A stretch of 64,000 nt of DNA, taken from Acanthaster planci (lineage: Eukaryota > Echinodermata > Asteroidea > Valvatida > Acanthasteridae). The notes under the pieces are model-generated. The model ran no database searches, had not been told where the DNA came from, and worked only from the letters and a program-made list of their open reading frames with translations. Positions 34,688 to 45,596 of the stretch are shown here, one piece after another (position 1 is the first letter of the stretch; each line of letters begins with the position of its first letter). The stretch covers positions 1 to 64,000 of the forward strand of contig NW_019091629.1 of NCBI RefSeq assembly GCF_001949145.1, read 5' to 3'. The position numbers were made by a program, and so were the translations under genes.

Positions 34688-37600
34688 ATGGGGGTGACTT
34701 GGTGAGTTGTTTTGAATTTTTATTCCCGCTGAGAACTCAAATGACAGCGAATTGGTTCGTGGCATTCCCTTTCACATGATTTCAACTGTTTTTGGTCAAT
34801 AGGAAGTAGGACTCTACGAATTGCTTCTTTTAATATTTGGTCATAGGCCTAAATTTCCAAAATGTTACTGTTATTAATAATATTAATAATATGTGACATG
34901 ACAGATGTGAGCATGCGCAATATTACGCGACCCGCGGTAGCCCAACTACTGGAGTAATTGCAGAATACCCTGCCATGCAAAAATACCCCTAAAAATCCAC
35001 GGCTACGTTGTCGAGTTGAGGTGGTTCAACTTCCGGGTTATCCTTGCTGCGTCAAGGTACATGTATTTGTGGTGTACAGTATTGACGTTATGTTTGAGAA
35101 TGAAGCACTCACTCGAATTTACATTCACTAGGCATGCTAGGGGAAAACTAAAATTTTTCTAAGTCCAATGTGGGTCCCGGGGAGCGGCTACGCAGATAGA
35201 AACGGGATACGAAGTGGGTCTTGTGTGTCCTGCAACGCAAAGTGAATGGGGAAGGCAGAAGAATTTTGTAAGTCCAGTGTGGGTCCCGGGGAGCAGCTAC
35301 GCAGATACAGGGATACGAAGCACCTGGATCTTGTGCATCGTGCAACGCAAAGTGAATGGGGAGGGCGGAAGAATATACTAAGTCCAATGTCATGAGTGTG
35401 GGTCCTGGGGAGCGGCTACGCAGATACGGAGATATCAAGTGGGCCATGTGGATGGAAGTGCGTCTCCGTATCCGTGGCTACGGGTGGGCAAGGTGATTGG
35501 TGGGATATTCTGCAATTGTGCCCAACTACATGTATTTAACTAATGGATCAGTTCTGGTCCTACAAATTGTCAATGGCTAGCTTATGGTACAAAGTACATG
35601 CACTGGGCCTTGTTACCCAGTCGCACAAGGCCTGACGTAGTGGCATAGGCCTATGCAGCCTTTGGTGTCAGTTGCCTTTGGGGGATTTAAAAGCCAATGC
35701 GGCTTTGGGGGAAAACTATCAAAAGCCTACATGTAAGCCTATTTATTTGATAAATTTACCAAGTTCTTTTTCATACTCACCTATGAAAGCCCTATTCTTT
35801 AAAAAAAAATTGTTGGGGGAAATTTTTGCCCCCCCCCTGGATACGCCACCGAACGTTACCCATGTGCAAGTCGGTCCATTGTCCGTTGTTTGACTTCGCA
35901 GAATCAGGGCCCATTCTGTCATGTCCAGGATTGATTGATGACTATCACGGTCCTGTTTTGCCACAGCGTTTGCCAGTGGCCAGTGACGGAGAGCAGGACC
36001 GTGCAGCAGACTGTTGAGATGCTGACCAGACGGATCGAGGTCCTGGGAGCTGTCAAGGCTGGCAACTTCTGCGTGGACTGCGAAACGTACCAGTCTACGC
36101 AAACGATCAGTCAGTAAAGTTGATGAGCCTATAATGCTAGCCTTCCCTGCCTTTGAATTTTTAGTTTTGCCTTTTTCCAAACCAGTACTGGTACAAAGCT
36201 GGCAACTTCTTTTGTGTGGGGAAGTCCCTGTCTCCATAGTGATTCTGATGAAAACTCCTCTTATTTAGAAACCACAGGACTTATACATGTATCAGTGTAG
36301 TAGTCAAGGAAAAGCATGTCATCTTAGAAAAAACAGGGTGGCCTCCTCTCTGAAATAAAATTGAGGAGAAACTTTCTTTAAACAACTTGTTCTTCATGTA
36401 AGAACTCTTTTCTGCTTTCCTCTGTTAATTGAATGCTTTCACCTGCTCCCTTTTTCACTTATCAATACAGATTCTACCAAGTTAGTGCATCTGATGCATA
36501 ACAGTGAGCAACCGCTTACGTGTTTTGGTATCACAGACACTGGGGCATGTCTTATTACCGACGGTCAGTTTGAGGGTATCATGCAAAAGCTCAAAGGTGA
36601 GTCTGTTGGCAAAGGCACGGTATTGATCAATGTTGTTGGAATTTGTGACCAGATCGCACAAAATGAGTAATTAAAGTAAGGTTAGGCAATTTGTGTTGTT
36701 ATTGCCATCAGGAGGAGCAAACCGAGAGCTGTCCTTGTTTTGATGCATTACTCAGTTGGGCATCCTAATGTAAATGATGGGGTTATTTGGTGACCAGAGT
36801 AGCATGTAATGGAGAAGACTGCTTAACCCTAAAAGAGCTTGGTTATTTTGGACATTCACACTGGGGGTGGGGTCAGGGAGAGGGCTGAGTCAATTCAAAT
36901 CATTCACTATTCAAATATTCGACCTTTGATTTGATAGACTATCTGAACATTCGGTCATATCAACCGGCAGATTGCTGATGGACAAACCATATACAAAATC
37001 AGTTGCAATAATGCTCACAATTGTACGTTATAATCAATACAATAGCTTTTCATGTCTAGGAGTATCTCCAGCCACTATATAGCAAGATTTAAAACATGCC
37101 TTCGTGAATATCTCTGTTCCTTTTAAATTGCTTAATGAATAATTTCCTTTTTGAATTGTAAGATTTCCGTTGCTTTTTATTTGAATCTGCTTGAAACAAG
37201 CCTCTGCAGTGCAATTTGTCTTCTTTAAAACAAAAGCAAATGTTCGGAAAATAGCATTCGAATATTCGATAATTGGTTGAATAGTTGGTTATTTGGGATA
37301 TTCGGCACAACCTCAGGGGGGGGGGTGCAGATTCCCTTAGCCCTCTGCTATCCCATACCCATTTTTTTATCTATCACTTACCGTGCACGCAAAGGAACTT
37401 TTCATGAAGTTTCAACTCAATCGTACGGTTTTGCTGAAGACCACATTTATGCTAGCCCCTTTGCTTTGAGCATAGCAGTTTAGGCTGACCAGTCTTGGAA
37501 AATGGCTGCTGCGTGAGAATGGTAGGCTTGATTCACTAAAGGGCTTTCAAAATTACCACAGAGAGTTACTGAAAAAACTCCTAAAGGCTCGACTTGTGAA

Positions 37601-39122
37601 AAAAAAATGAGGGGGGTGGATTAGGCTCAAGAAGTTCGTAAGCTGCTCTTCATAGATATTTGACAAGATGGCGTAAGGCCATCTTTCCACAAGTATTTTT
37701 TGTGGTCTGCATCTATTTAATGTATTTCAGTCCTCAGTGAGCACTCTCCGCAACGTATGTATACACACATGCAGAAATGAACTGCACTTAAAATGCACAT
37801 TACGTTTACATTGGTCTTGTGTAGGTGTATATGTTTTTACAGGAACTTGATGCTTTTTTGCAAGTCTGGTTGCAATGGGCTCATGGCCCTGCTCCGTACT
37901 ACAACAAAAAGTACTGTCAACTGCGATATGGTCATTGTCCCCAGTTTGCTCAAAGCAGATTATATTGTTTGAATATAAAATGCATGGTATGTACATGCAA
38001 CAAATATGCTTTGTTTTCTCATCTGTGGTAATGTGTAAAAAGTCTTTTTTTTTTTCATTTTGGAATACAAGTGCCCAAATCTGCAACACTTTGGGGTTAT
38101 CGAAACTGTCAAACTGCTCCTGGATTTTGCCACTCGCAGTCTTCAATACGTGTATACCGGTGCCCGGCGTAATGCCACTTACGTGCATACCGACTCATTT
38201 GTTAACCGCAACTGCCTCCGCTTTCAGGATTCTACACTCCCAGGAAGTCAGCCCGCGTGGAGTCCAAGGGTCAACGGTTTGAGCTGGGGGACTTTCTGGT
38301 CAAGATTGGCATTGTGTCCATCGGTCCACACACCAAGGGGATACTTGTAGAGGTAAACTCACCACTCTGAAGTTAGTTATTGACTTGATCCAATTGATGA
38401 TTAAAGACCTCCCGGGGGGAAATACCTGGTCTAGTGGTAGCTTCGGAGACCTTCAGACTTATTACCCATAAACTTAATTTCTCCACCCTCCCTCTCCCCC
38501 AAATGATCCGTGATCCAAAAGTAATGGACAAAAATAGCATTAAAGGAACCTCAGTCAAACAAATTTTGTGTTGTCGTTGACAAATATTAATCAACACTAT
38601 TCACCAGCTGCATGTACCTGCTGACTGTTCGCTCTGAGCAGAAGCACCCCCTCATTGGTTGAAAAGAGCTGTGTTGGTAGGGAGTGTATTTTGTTGGTAG
38701 CAATGCAACACTTGCGTTTCTTAGTCATTTATGAACCAGCCTTGTGCCATTACTACCAAAGGAGCCTCCATTGCTAGGAAAGTTTTGCCCTTTCTTGGTT
38801 CAGTTCAGGGCCAGTAACACTACTCCAGTTTCTTTGTTCAAACTTGCATTGACAGAGCAACCGTAGTCGGTTCCCCTGTTGCGGGTCATTTGACAAGTCA
38901 ATCAAATCTTGGTTATGACAGGTGGAGTACACCCCATGCATTGTGGTACCAGACTGCTGGAACCTTCTGCACGAATTCATGCAGAGCTTCATGGGCAACC
39001 AGTCGCCCAGCTTGCCTACGACCCTCCTGTCCAAGCAGGACATGCCCGTCACTCCCATTGACACCATGGTGCAGTACCTGGAGCACTTCAATAACTTCAA
39101 GAAGGGATCAGCCGGGAGGTGA
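34688..39122 (+). CDS. MED20: Mediator complex subunit 20
   Basis: MED20 is a head-module subunit of Mediator, which links transcription factors to RNA polymerase II in the nucleus; it pairs with MED18. Five coding exons join in frame: 34688-34701 (MGVT plus two bases of Cys), 35967-36109, 36471-36596, 38228-38352 and 38922-39122. The protein is about 202 residues, close to the ~212 of vertebrates. Recognisable blocks are [20 protein letters not shown], then [65 protein letters not shown] and a C-terminal block [12 protein letters not shown] then [12 protein letters not shown]. Splice sites are canonical (TTG|GTGAGT, AAG|GTGAGT, GAG|GTAAAC). The exon 2 donor is GTCAGT, chosen for phase over GTAAAG four bases on. 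A polyadenylation signal candidate lies at 39866. Confidence 0.93.
34702..35966. other. MED20 intron 1, with tandem repeat and C-rich MITE end
   Basis: The first intron (GTGAGTTG...TTGCCACAG) holds a ~110-bp tandem repeat at 35161-35440 and, at about 35700-35855, the C-rich end of a CAGTGGCGTA-type element (minus orientation, GTGGCGTATCCAGGGGGGGG). No coding exon is needed here, because the frame runs directly from the 14-base exon to 35967. Confidence 0.6.
35161..35440 (+). repeat. ~110-bp tandem repeat, two and a half copies
   Basis: Units start at 35161, 35270 and 35380. Each contains AAGTCCARTGTGGGTCCCGG then GGAGCRGCTACGCAGATA; the first two units also have CGCAAAGTGAATGGGGARGG. The third unit has a small insertion (CATGAGTGTG) and is truncated. 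It lies within MED20 intron 1. The open frame on minus (35148-35447) is an artefact of repetition in a frame without stops. Confidence 0.9.
36880..37306 (+). mobile_element. AATATTCGAAT-type element, copy A (in MED20 intron 3)
   Basis: About 430 bp inside the third MED20 intron, which matches the reverse complement of 46989-47503. Shared words include TCAACCGGCAGATTGCTGAT, AAATCAGTTGCAATAATGC, TCTAGGAGTA and ATCTCCAGCCAC. Both ends are rich in ATTCGAATATTC/TTCAAAT words. Non-coding as far as visible. Two copies in opposite orientation 10 kb apart show it is a dispersed element. Confidence 0.8.
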
Positions 39123-39865
39123 AGGGAATAAGCCCTCAGCTCGTCATCATCAAAGCCCTCCAAAAATCGCCACAGTGAACCCTGCCATGTAGGAATGTGG
39201 CTGAGGCATGGTCACAAAAGTGCACATCCGTGTCCTGCTGTAGATTAATTCCAAGAGTATGGACCCGTTAAACAAATGGGAGAGGATGTTCCTCGCAGTG
39301 GTGTGCATGATGGTGGGCAAACCTACTGCAGCTTGCGAGTAATTGAGTGAATGCAGCACTTACATGCACGCATGACCTGAGTAACTTCACGTGGCCGTCT
39401 GGTGAACAGCAGCAATCATGTTTTTTGATTCATTGGCTCTGATTCTCATTACACTGCAGACAATGACTTTGCTTGCGCATTGAGAGCCTTACTGGGCAAT
39501 GAATTGAGCTAATACCTCTCACAGAATTTTGTGAAGGAAGTCAAAGTTACAGAAACACAGAGCATTGTGGGATATCTGCTGCCCTTACATTGTATCGATG
39601 CCAATGTATACAGTGCCCACGAGTCATGGGCATGCCAAAGTATTGATCCGTCTCAGTATTCAGATGAACTCTACCCAGTGAGAGCTCGAACAAAGCCACG
39701 ATGTTCTCCAAACCATTGCCTCCAAAAGGAGTTGATTTTGAAAGCCATGGGTCTATCAATGCAAGATAATGAACACATCTTATATTAAAAAACCTAAGGG
39801 TTTAAAAGCGTATAGACTGCTTGCACAGTTTTACAGCCGTATCCAGTAACCGATTTCTGAACCTG

Positions 39866-39871
39866 AATAAA
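39866..39871 (+). terminator. MED20: Candidate MED20 polyadenylation signal
   Basis: AATAAA in the context CTGAATAAAGCTCAC, about 740 bp after the MED20 stop codon. It is the first canonical hexamer I noticed downstream on this strand. GT-rich sequence follows within ~40-50 bp (TTTTTGTTTCTTCTTTTCC). Confidence 0.4.
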
Positions 39872-42645
39872 GCTCACTGTTCCCCCCCGATTTTTAGCAT
39901 TTTTGTTTCTTCTTTTCCATGTACAGGAATGCAGGGTTGTGGCAACAAGGGTCTTGAACTGAACACTACAGAATTTTTGGGCTTAAAAAAAAGAGGAAAA
40001 ACATGCTTATTGCAGTCCTATTAGGAACGAAAGCAAGTTCCCAACAGAATCTTGTGGTGTTGCCAGAAGGATTGCTCCGGTGGAATATCTGAACTTTTTA
40101 GATGTTCCCTTACACTTTTCTCTTTGTTTTAAATTTGGTATTGTGAATTCAGTAAACAAACACATTTCCAATTTTGCATTGTCGCTGATTAAATTCCATG
40201 ACCAATGGCTCAGTTTATTAACAAGAAGAATTTGAAACAATGACACTGCACATACAAGTGGTACATGTACACGAAGTTGGTAAATCCTGCCATATAATTG
40301 GCCTCAGTCCTGTAAATGCCAGTAAAAAGCATGGTGATGAAGGGCAGAACAATTGTTTTTTACTGTATGTTAGCATGGTTGAAATGACATTTAAAAACAG
40401 AACCAAAACGAAGCGCCCAAGAAAACTGACCTGAGTAAAAGCAAACTTGCTTTCTCTTCAAAATACCATCCGTTTACAGTTTGATATCGATTGATTACGC
40501 ACAAAACCTCAAGCGACTATTTGTTGACCACCGGTTGATTTCCCTGGTAACCTGTGCACACAATACGAGTGCATTCTGGATTCCAGGAAGATCGACCGGT
40601 GGCCGACAAATGCCGATCTAACTTCCCCTTAGAGAGAAACCTGGTACAGATTTTACGGTCTGAGCATTCTCAAATGGTCAACACATCAAAGAGAACCAAG
40701 TGTTCCAAAATAAATTGGCCTTCTATTGGTGTATGTGATTTTTTTTTTTATTTTAGTGTTGGTGTCCTTACATGTACCTCTGTCAAAAGCCAGAAACAAT
40801 AATTTACAATTTTGGAAACTTTGATAAAAAAATGCAAACTAAAATGGCCATTTCATCTCACAAATTCAAGGAAGTATAGAGCGCACCCCTGCTTAATTCG
40901 AATACAAATAGCACTAAATTCCCCCCTCCCGGGTATATACAGAAGACAGTGAAGAAAAATACCTCCAGCCAATACCAACTTGGACCAACATAGGAAAAGT
41001 AGTACAGGTGTCCTTTGATAGGGCCTGTGGTGTGGTGCCTCCAAGTACTACGAGAGTCCTCCTTCCAGTTTTGTAAAATCCGAGCCCTGAATCACAGTTG
41101 CAGCTCACCTAGCTTGTCTTGGGCTCATCCGTGCACATCCATGGTGTGCTACACGATAAATATGGCATTGGTGTGGTATCGGTCATGTTGGGAGTTCGGC
41201 TGGCGTATCTGACACGTCTGCCCATAATGACTGCTGAACATACCCTTGCTCTCTCTGGTTCTTTAGTCTCGTCAGCTGGTAGTAAGCTGGGGTCATGCAC
41301 GTTCTTGGTTGGTGATTCGAATTATGGGGATTAACTCCGGCTGGATTGCTAAATGATGGCCAAATGGCTGCCAATATAAAAACAGAATAAGTAACTTTTG
41401 GCAAATATCATTAACTTGGTCTTCATGTAACTGAAGTCAGTGATTAGGCCTATCTTTTTGGAAGGAGGTAAGAATTTCAAGGCAAGAAGTTAAAAAGTTT
41501 GACTTAGGCATGCTTAAAAACTTTTCTTATACACAGCGCACGCTCCACAAAGATAAAGTTGTGCTCCCTATGTTTTCAATTGAAACAGGGTTTGCAGTCT
41601 TTGCATACGTTTACATGCATCATGAACGAGCTCGGCAAACACAAATAGTATATGCTGGGCACGATCGGTCAATCAGCACAATTGCATTGCACTCTCCGTC
41701 GATCCTGAGTGAAATCTCAAACCCCACTTTCCTTTTGGGAGACATTCTTCAGTAACTGTGGGTCAGAGCGATGCAATCTCATGAAGTTGAAATGGACAGA
41801 TGGTACAAAGATCAACTGAACATGGACAACGTGCAACGTACATGTATAGCCAACAGAAATCATCTGTTTAGCAGCACCACAGAAGTGGGCACAGGGGGAT
41901 GAAATCAGCTGCTGGCTTGCATAGTGCTTTACCTGTCTAAACTTCTTGCGTGACTGCATCACGACGCAGGAACTGCTGGTCCCGTAACATCTATGTCAGC
42001 AAACTCCCTGGCTAGCCACACACCCACACCAAAGAGGACAGCATTCTTTATAAATTGCCTACAAATGAAGGGCCACAAGACATGGAATACATGTACTTAG
42101 TCTGACTTGTACCACACCTCTTGCTGGTTCTTTATCCTGGTTGGCGTCATGATCACATGGGATTCGCTAATATACGTGCATGTCAGTGCTTGAAATTTGC
42201 GGCTGCGTGTTTGATTTTGTTACAGTGATATCAGTTAAAAAATCCTGGAAACGTTTCTTATTTTTGAGGACAGCTGTACTGTAAACACAAGCCCGAGTCC
42301 CCAGCGGAGGTTCCTACAATATCCCTCAGGAGCACAGAAATGATAGACGTGCACAGCACTAGTGACAATTACGTGCAGGATGTCAGAATATTGACATCCC
42401 CATTTCCAATTTGCCTCATTTCCACTACACCCCACTGATTATCGTTTCTTTTCTTTTAGCTTTCAGAGAGGCTTATGCAACAGGTAAAAATGTCAACGGT
42501 TTGGGTACCCAGCCAAATCAGTCGTAGTGGAAATGGGGCAAAGTGGGAATGGGGCGAAGTACAGTGATTAGGGGCGAAGTGGAAACAGGGCGAAGTGATC
42601 GACACCCATGACGCCCGGAGTAGGCAAGAATGTAGGCAAGAATGT
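39872..42645. other. Intergenic stretch without supportable gene
   Basis: No confident gene. Both strands carry 60-80 codon open frames around 40853-41404 that overlap heavily and give no family match, so I cannot choose among them. Repeated GGGGCGAAGTG / GTGGAAATGGGGC words occupy about 42525-42600 just left of the next inverted-repeat element. Confidence 0.4.
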
Positions 42646-43518
42646 CGGTCACTTCGGCATGTCACCCAGTTGGCACCTAGCCAACTCGGCACCTCCAATT
42701 TTACCTTCGGTCTGCGTTGTCCAATTCGGCACCTGACCGACTCGGCACTTGAACCGAATCAATTGGTTCTAATTCCATACAGGTGCTTAGCTAATTTTGG
42801 TTGATTTGGAGATTGGGTAATCCGCGTGGATTGTGGTAACCAATTAGTTCAACAAAGAAATTCATAAAGAAACGAGTTTCTTATGAAAAAGGGAAGATTG
42901 AAGGAAACCCATTTTGAAATCTAAGTCTGATGTTAATTTTAAAAAGAGAAAAATAATCCTTGCTTTATCTTAATTCAGTAAAAGCTCGTTATCGAAGTTG
43001 CCCGTGTCCCCGGCCCCCCTGGCAGACCTGACCTAACCCACAAGCCGAGCAGCTACTAGGCCCGACTAGATACTCCTACTACTCTGCAAATACATGGCCC
43101 AGCCCGCTGTGCATGCAACGCTAGCGACTGGTCACAGCTTATGGGTGGGCGGGGTGATCCATGCCGGCTGGGCCTGGCCAGTTATGCTAACCAGGAGAGC
43201 TAAAGTAAGACAGTGGTGGACTAGGCACCCACTCAAAAAAAAAGACTTATTTGAGAAAGCAGCTACATGTATTTGAGAAACTTTTTTGTCAAAAGACTTG
43301 GAGGTGTAGATTCCATTAATATAAAAATAAAATCTCTAAACAATGGGCTAGTTGGTTAGTGCGATGTTCCTGTACCTCATTCTCTTAGTCTTACTCTATC
43401 AACCACGTACCGCGTACGTTCCATCCGTGTAGTTGCCGAGTTTGAGAGGTACCGTGTTGGCAAGGTACCATGTTGGTTTGTGTACAGGTGCCAAGCTGGC
43501 AAGGTGCCGAAGTGACCG
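42646..43518. mobile_element. Foldback-like element with CGGTCACTTCGGCA ends
   Basis: The left end reads CGGTCACTTCGGCATGTCAC then AGTTGGCACCTAGCCAACTC. The right end is the reverse complement of the same theme: CAGGTGCCAAGCTGGCAAGG then TGCCGAAGTGACCG. Within the arms the words GGCACC and CAACTCGGCAC recur several times (42671-42760 and 43430-43510), so the terminal repeats are built from short tandem words. The interior of about 700 bp has no transposase. This arrangement resembles foldback (FB) elements of flies and the TU family of sea urchins. Confidence 0.7.
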
Positions 43519-43534
43519 GTTACTGAAGGGGATG

Positions 43535-44930
43535 TCGGACAACTCGACCGTTTGCCAACTTGACTTCGGACAACTCTACCGTTGAGACAACTTGACCGTT
43601 TGCCAAGTCGTCCCTAAGGACAACTCGACTTTGACAGAGAGATAACTCGACCAGTGAGATCTCTCACATAATACAGTCATTTTCCCAGTTCAAGATAGCG
43701 AAATTATACAGTCAGATTGCAGCTCTACAAAAATCCTCTAATTCCAGTGAACTGTGGTCACCGTCCACCTTGTGTGATAGAGATACCACGGTTACCATTA
43801 AATCAGTTTCAAATTTTTAACTTTTAATTCAGACATACAGGATCGACGAAAGAGTGGTGACACTTTTTCTCGCTCTGGATCCGTTTCCAGAAAGTAACCA
43901 CGCGAGCGGCAAATCTATTTCCAGCCAGAACCATTGTAAAAAGCTTATTGTCTAATGAAAAATTCCTCAATTAGAAAAGTTGGTTCATAAATAAGAATTC
44001 CAATCAATTTTTAGAAAATTAAATCTTGTGTAAATTTCGACTCAACTTTTTCAGCTGCACAGCACGAGCCATCAACGATACTACATCGTGCTGCACAGCT
44101 GATGAACTCATTATATCACATACATTTCTGCAATGTCGGTATAGCAAGATGAGTTCGCAAAGTATATTTCGTGCATGCACTTAATGCTTGACCAAAAAAC
44201 TAGGAAACAATATGCGTTCAGTTTTCGGCCAGTTTTAATAAAACGCCACTTTGAAGATCATTTTGATTAAATAGACATTAGATGCAAGAGTTTATATGAC
44301 TGTTGAGTAAGAACAAAAAGGATTTGGAATCACTCGCAGTGAGTGACATATCGCCCTAGACTATTCGTCATTTTTTTCCCGCTACCGTTCCAAGATTTGG
44401 AAAGTGCAAATAAGAATTCTGGCCAAAATTTTCCGAGAGCAAGTTGTGTTCAAGAAGTAGAAGAAGTTTACATTTCACTTTAAACCAAATTCTGTCTGAG
44501 AATGCAGAACTGAAGGACAACACCAAGTAGGTAGGTTAAGCTAGGACTGTAATGCATACGGGCCGTACATACGTGCAGCGCGGGTGCAAGATCAGTTGAT
44601 TGTGCAAAGAATGACTTACTAGAGCCACCATTTTTATAAGTACCTCCAAAATTAAGCTTGTCTATCTACTACATGAAATTCCACCCTTAAGGCATACATG
44701 TATGTTATTTTCCACCGTGGCCTTAGTAGACGACTGGGCTGAGCGTGCAGTGTCCCAACAAATGACATGTCTCAACGGACGAATTGTCTCAACCATGGAG
44801 GAAGGAAGGACACAAACAAATGTTTGTGCCCTTCCTCCATCATGTCCATGTCTCAACATGCTCAACGGACGACTTGTCTCAACGGTCGAGTTGTCTCTCC
44901 CTTTTACACACGGACGGTCGAGTTGTCCGG
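43535..44930. mobile_element. Foldback-like element with CGGACAACTCGACCG ends
   Basis: The left arm (about 43535-43655) repeats GGACAACTCGACCGTT and GAGACAACTTGACCGTTTGC words. The right arm (about 44765-44930) carries the reverse complement, AACGGTCGAGTTGTC and CAACGGACGACTTGTCTC, and ends CGGTCGAGTTGTCCGG. Arms are 100-160 bp of repeated words around a ~1.1 kb AT-rich interior without a transposase. It begins only ~17 bp after the previous element ends. A 44-bp hairpin (44796-44839) is nested in the right arm. Confidence 0.7.
44796..44839. repeat. 44-bp hairpin nested in right arm
   Basis: TGGAGGAAGGAAGGACACAA then ACA pairs with TGTTTGTGCCCTTCCTCCA apart from a 4-base asymmetry. It lies inside the right arm of the element at 43535-44930 and looks like a secondary inversion or insertion. 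Confidence 0.65.
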
Positions 44931-45128
44931 ACCCCGGCACTGTATGTACATGTAGGCAACGGGCATGACGGGGTGGGTTCTCGAACATGTTGACAAGAAG
45001 TATAAGTTGGCCGAAGGGTCTATGCCTATTTAATGAAAATTGTGGAGGCAAGATGCAACATTCTGTCCAATTTTACCCCTTCGCTTGGCAAATGGATGTA
45101 ACAAAACAGTTTTCATACCAAAATATAC

Positions 45129-45205
45129 CTTTTGAAAGGATTCTTATACAAATCTGTGGCAAACGAGGCGAGCCTCCCTCTCAGTGTCTGATTGTCCGCA
45201 GCCAT
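45129..45205 (-). CDS. Possible first coding exon of an unrecognised minus-strand gene
   Basis: Reading leftwards from the ATG at 45203-45205 gives MAADNQTLRGRLASFATDLY then KNPFK and a split Arg, followed directly by a good donor (AAAAG|GTATAT). The composition and start look like a genuine small-protein N-terminus, and the upstream sequence GCGCTATATCGAGG is promoter-like. I do not recognise the family and did not find the next exon, which should lie at lower coordinates beyond or inside the foldback element. It may also be chance. Confidence 0.3.
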
Positions 45206-45469
45206 GTCTGCTTGAGGATAGGAGAGGCCTCGATATAGCGCCCTCTGTAGAAATAGTTTATCACACCGAACTACACGACATTTAATAGAAATACAGTATT
45301 GAGTTAGTTGCATGGCAACTTACTCCAATGTGTGTGCAATCAACCGTGCTCCTTACAAAGTATACGAAACTAATTGATTGAACTCGAGCAGCTCGGGTTC
45401 AGGGATAGCCTATTTAAGATACAGAAGTTACAATGTACTGTATAAATGCAGTGTGCGAAGTTAGCTTAC

Positions 45470-45596
45470 CTGCCATCAGGCCTTGTGGTATTTTACGTGA
45501 TGTTTGAATTAAATGCGAGTAAATCGCATCAAGAACATGAAGAAAAGCAGATAATTGTGGCAGAACATTGATGATGAAAACCTCAGACTCTGACAT
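45470..45596 (-). CDS. Possible coding exon of an unrecognised minus-strand gene
   Basis: Minus-strand reading from 45596 gives MSESEVFIINVLPQLSAFLH followed by VLDAIYSHLIQTSRKIPQGL and MA, then a clean donor (GGCAG|GTAAGC). An acceptor (TCATGTCAG) overlaps the proposed start, so it may instead be an internal exon. Codon use looks protein-like and there is an amphipathic or hydrophobic helix. No family is recognised. Its phase does not join simply to the candidate exon at 45129-45205. Confidence 0.25.

Noticed and set aside
35148-35447. Minus-strand 99-codon frame with repeated SRSPGPT motif
   Set aside because: It is a product of the ~110-bp tandem repeat, which happens to lack stops in one frame.
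35743-36237. 164-codon minus-strand frame
   Set aside because: It overlaps MED20 exon 2 antisense and a C-rich element end; no domain is visible.
43340-43400. tRNA-like word GGGCTAGTTGGTTAGTGCG
   Set aside because: An A-box-like word is present, but no B box at proper spacing was found; it lies inside an inverted-repeat element.
44400-44520. Plus-strand coiled-coil-like exon (TLNQILSENAELKDNTK)
   Set aside because: Followed by an in-frame stop, without a consistent acceptor/donor pair, and inside the foldback-like element at 43535-44930.
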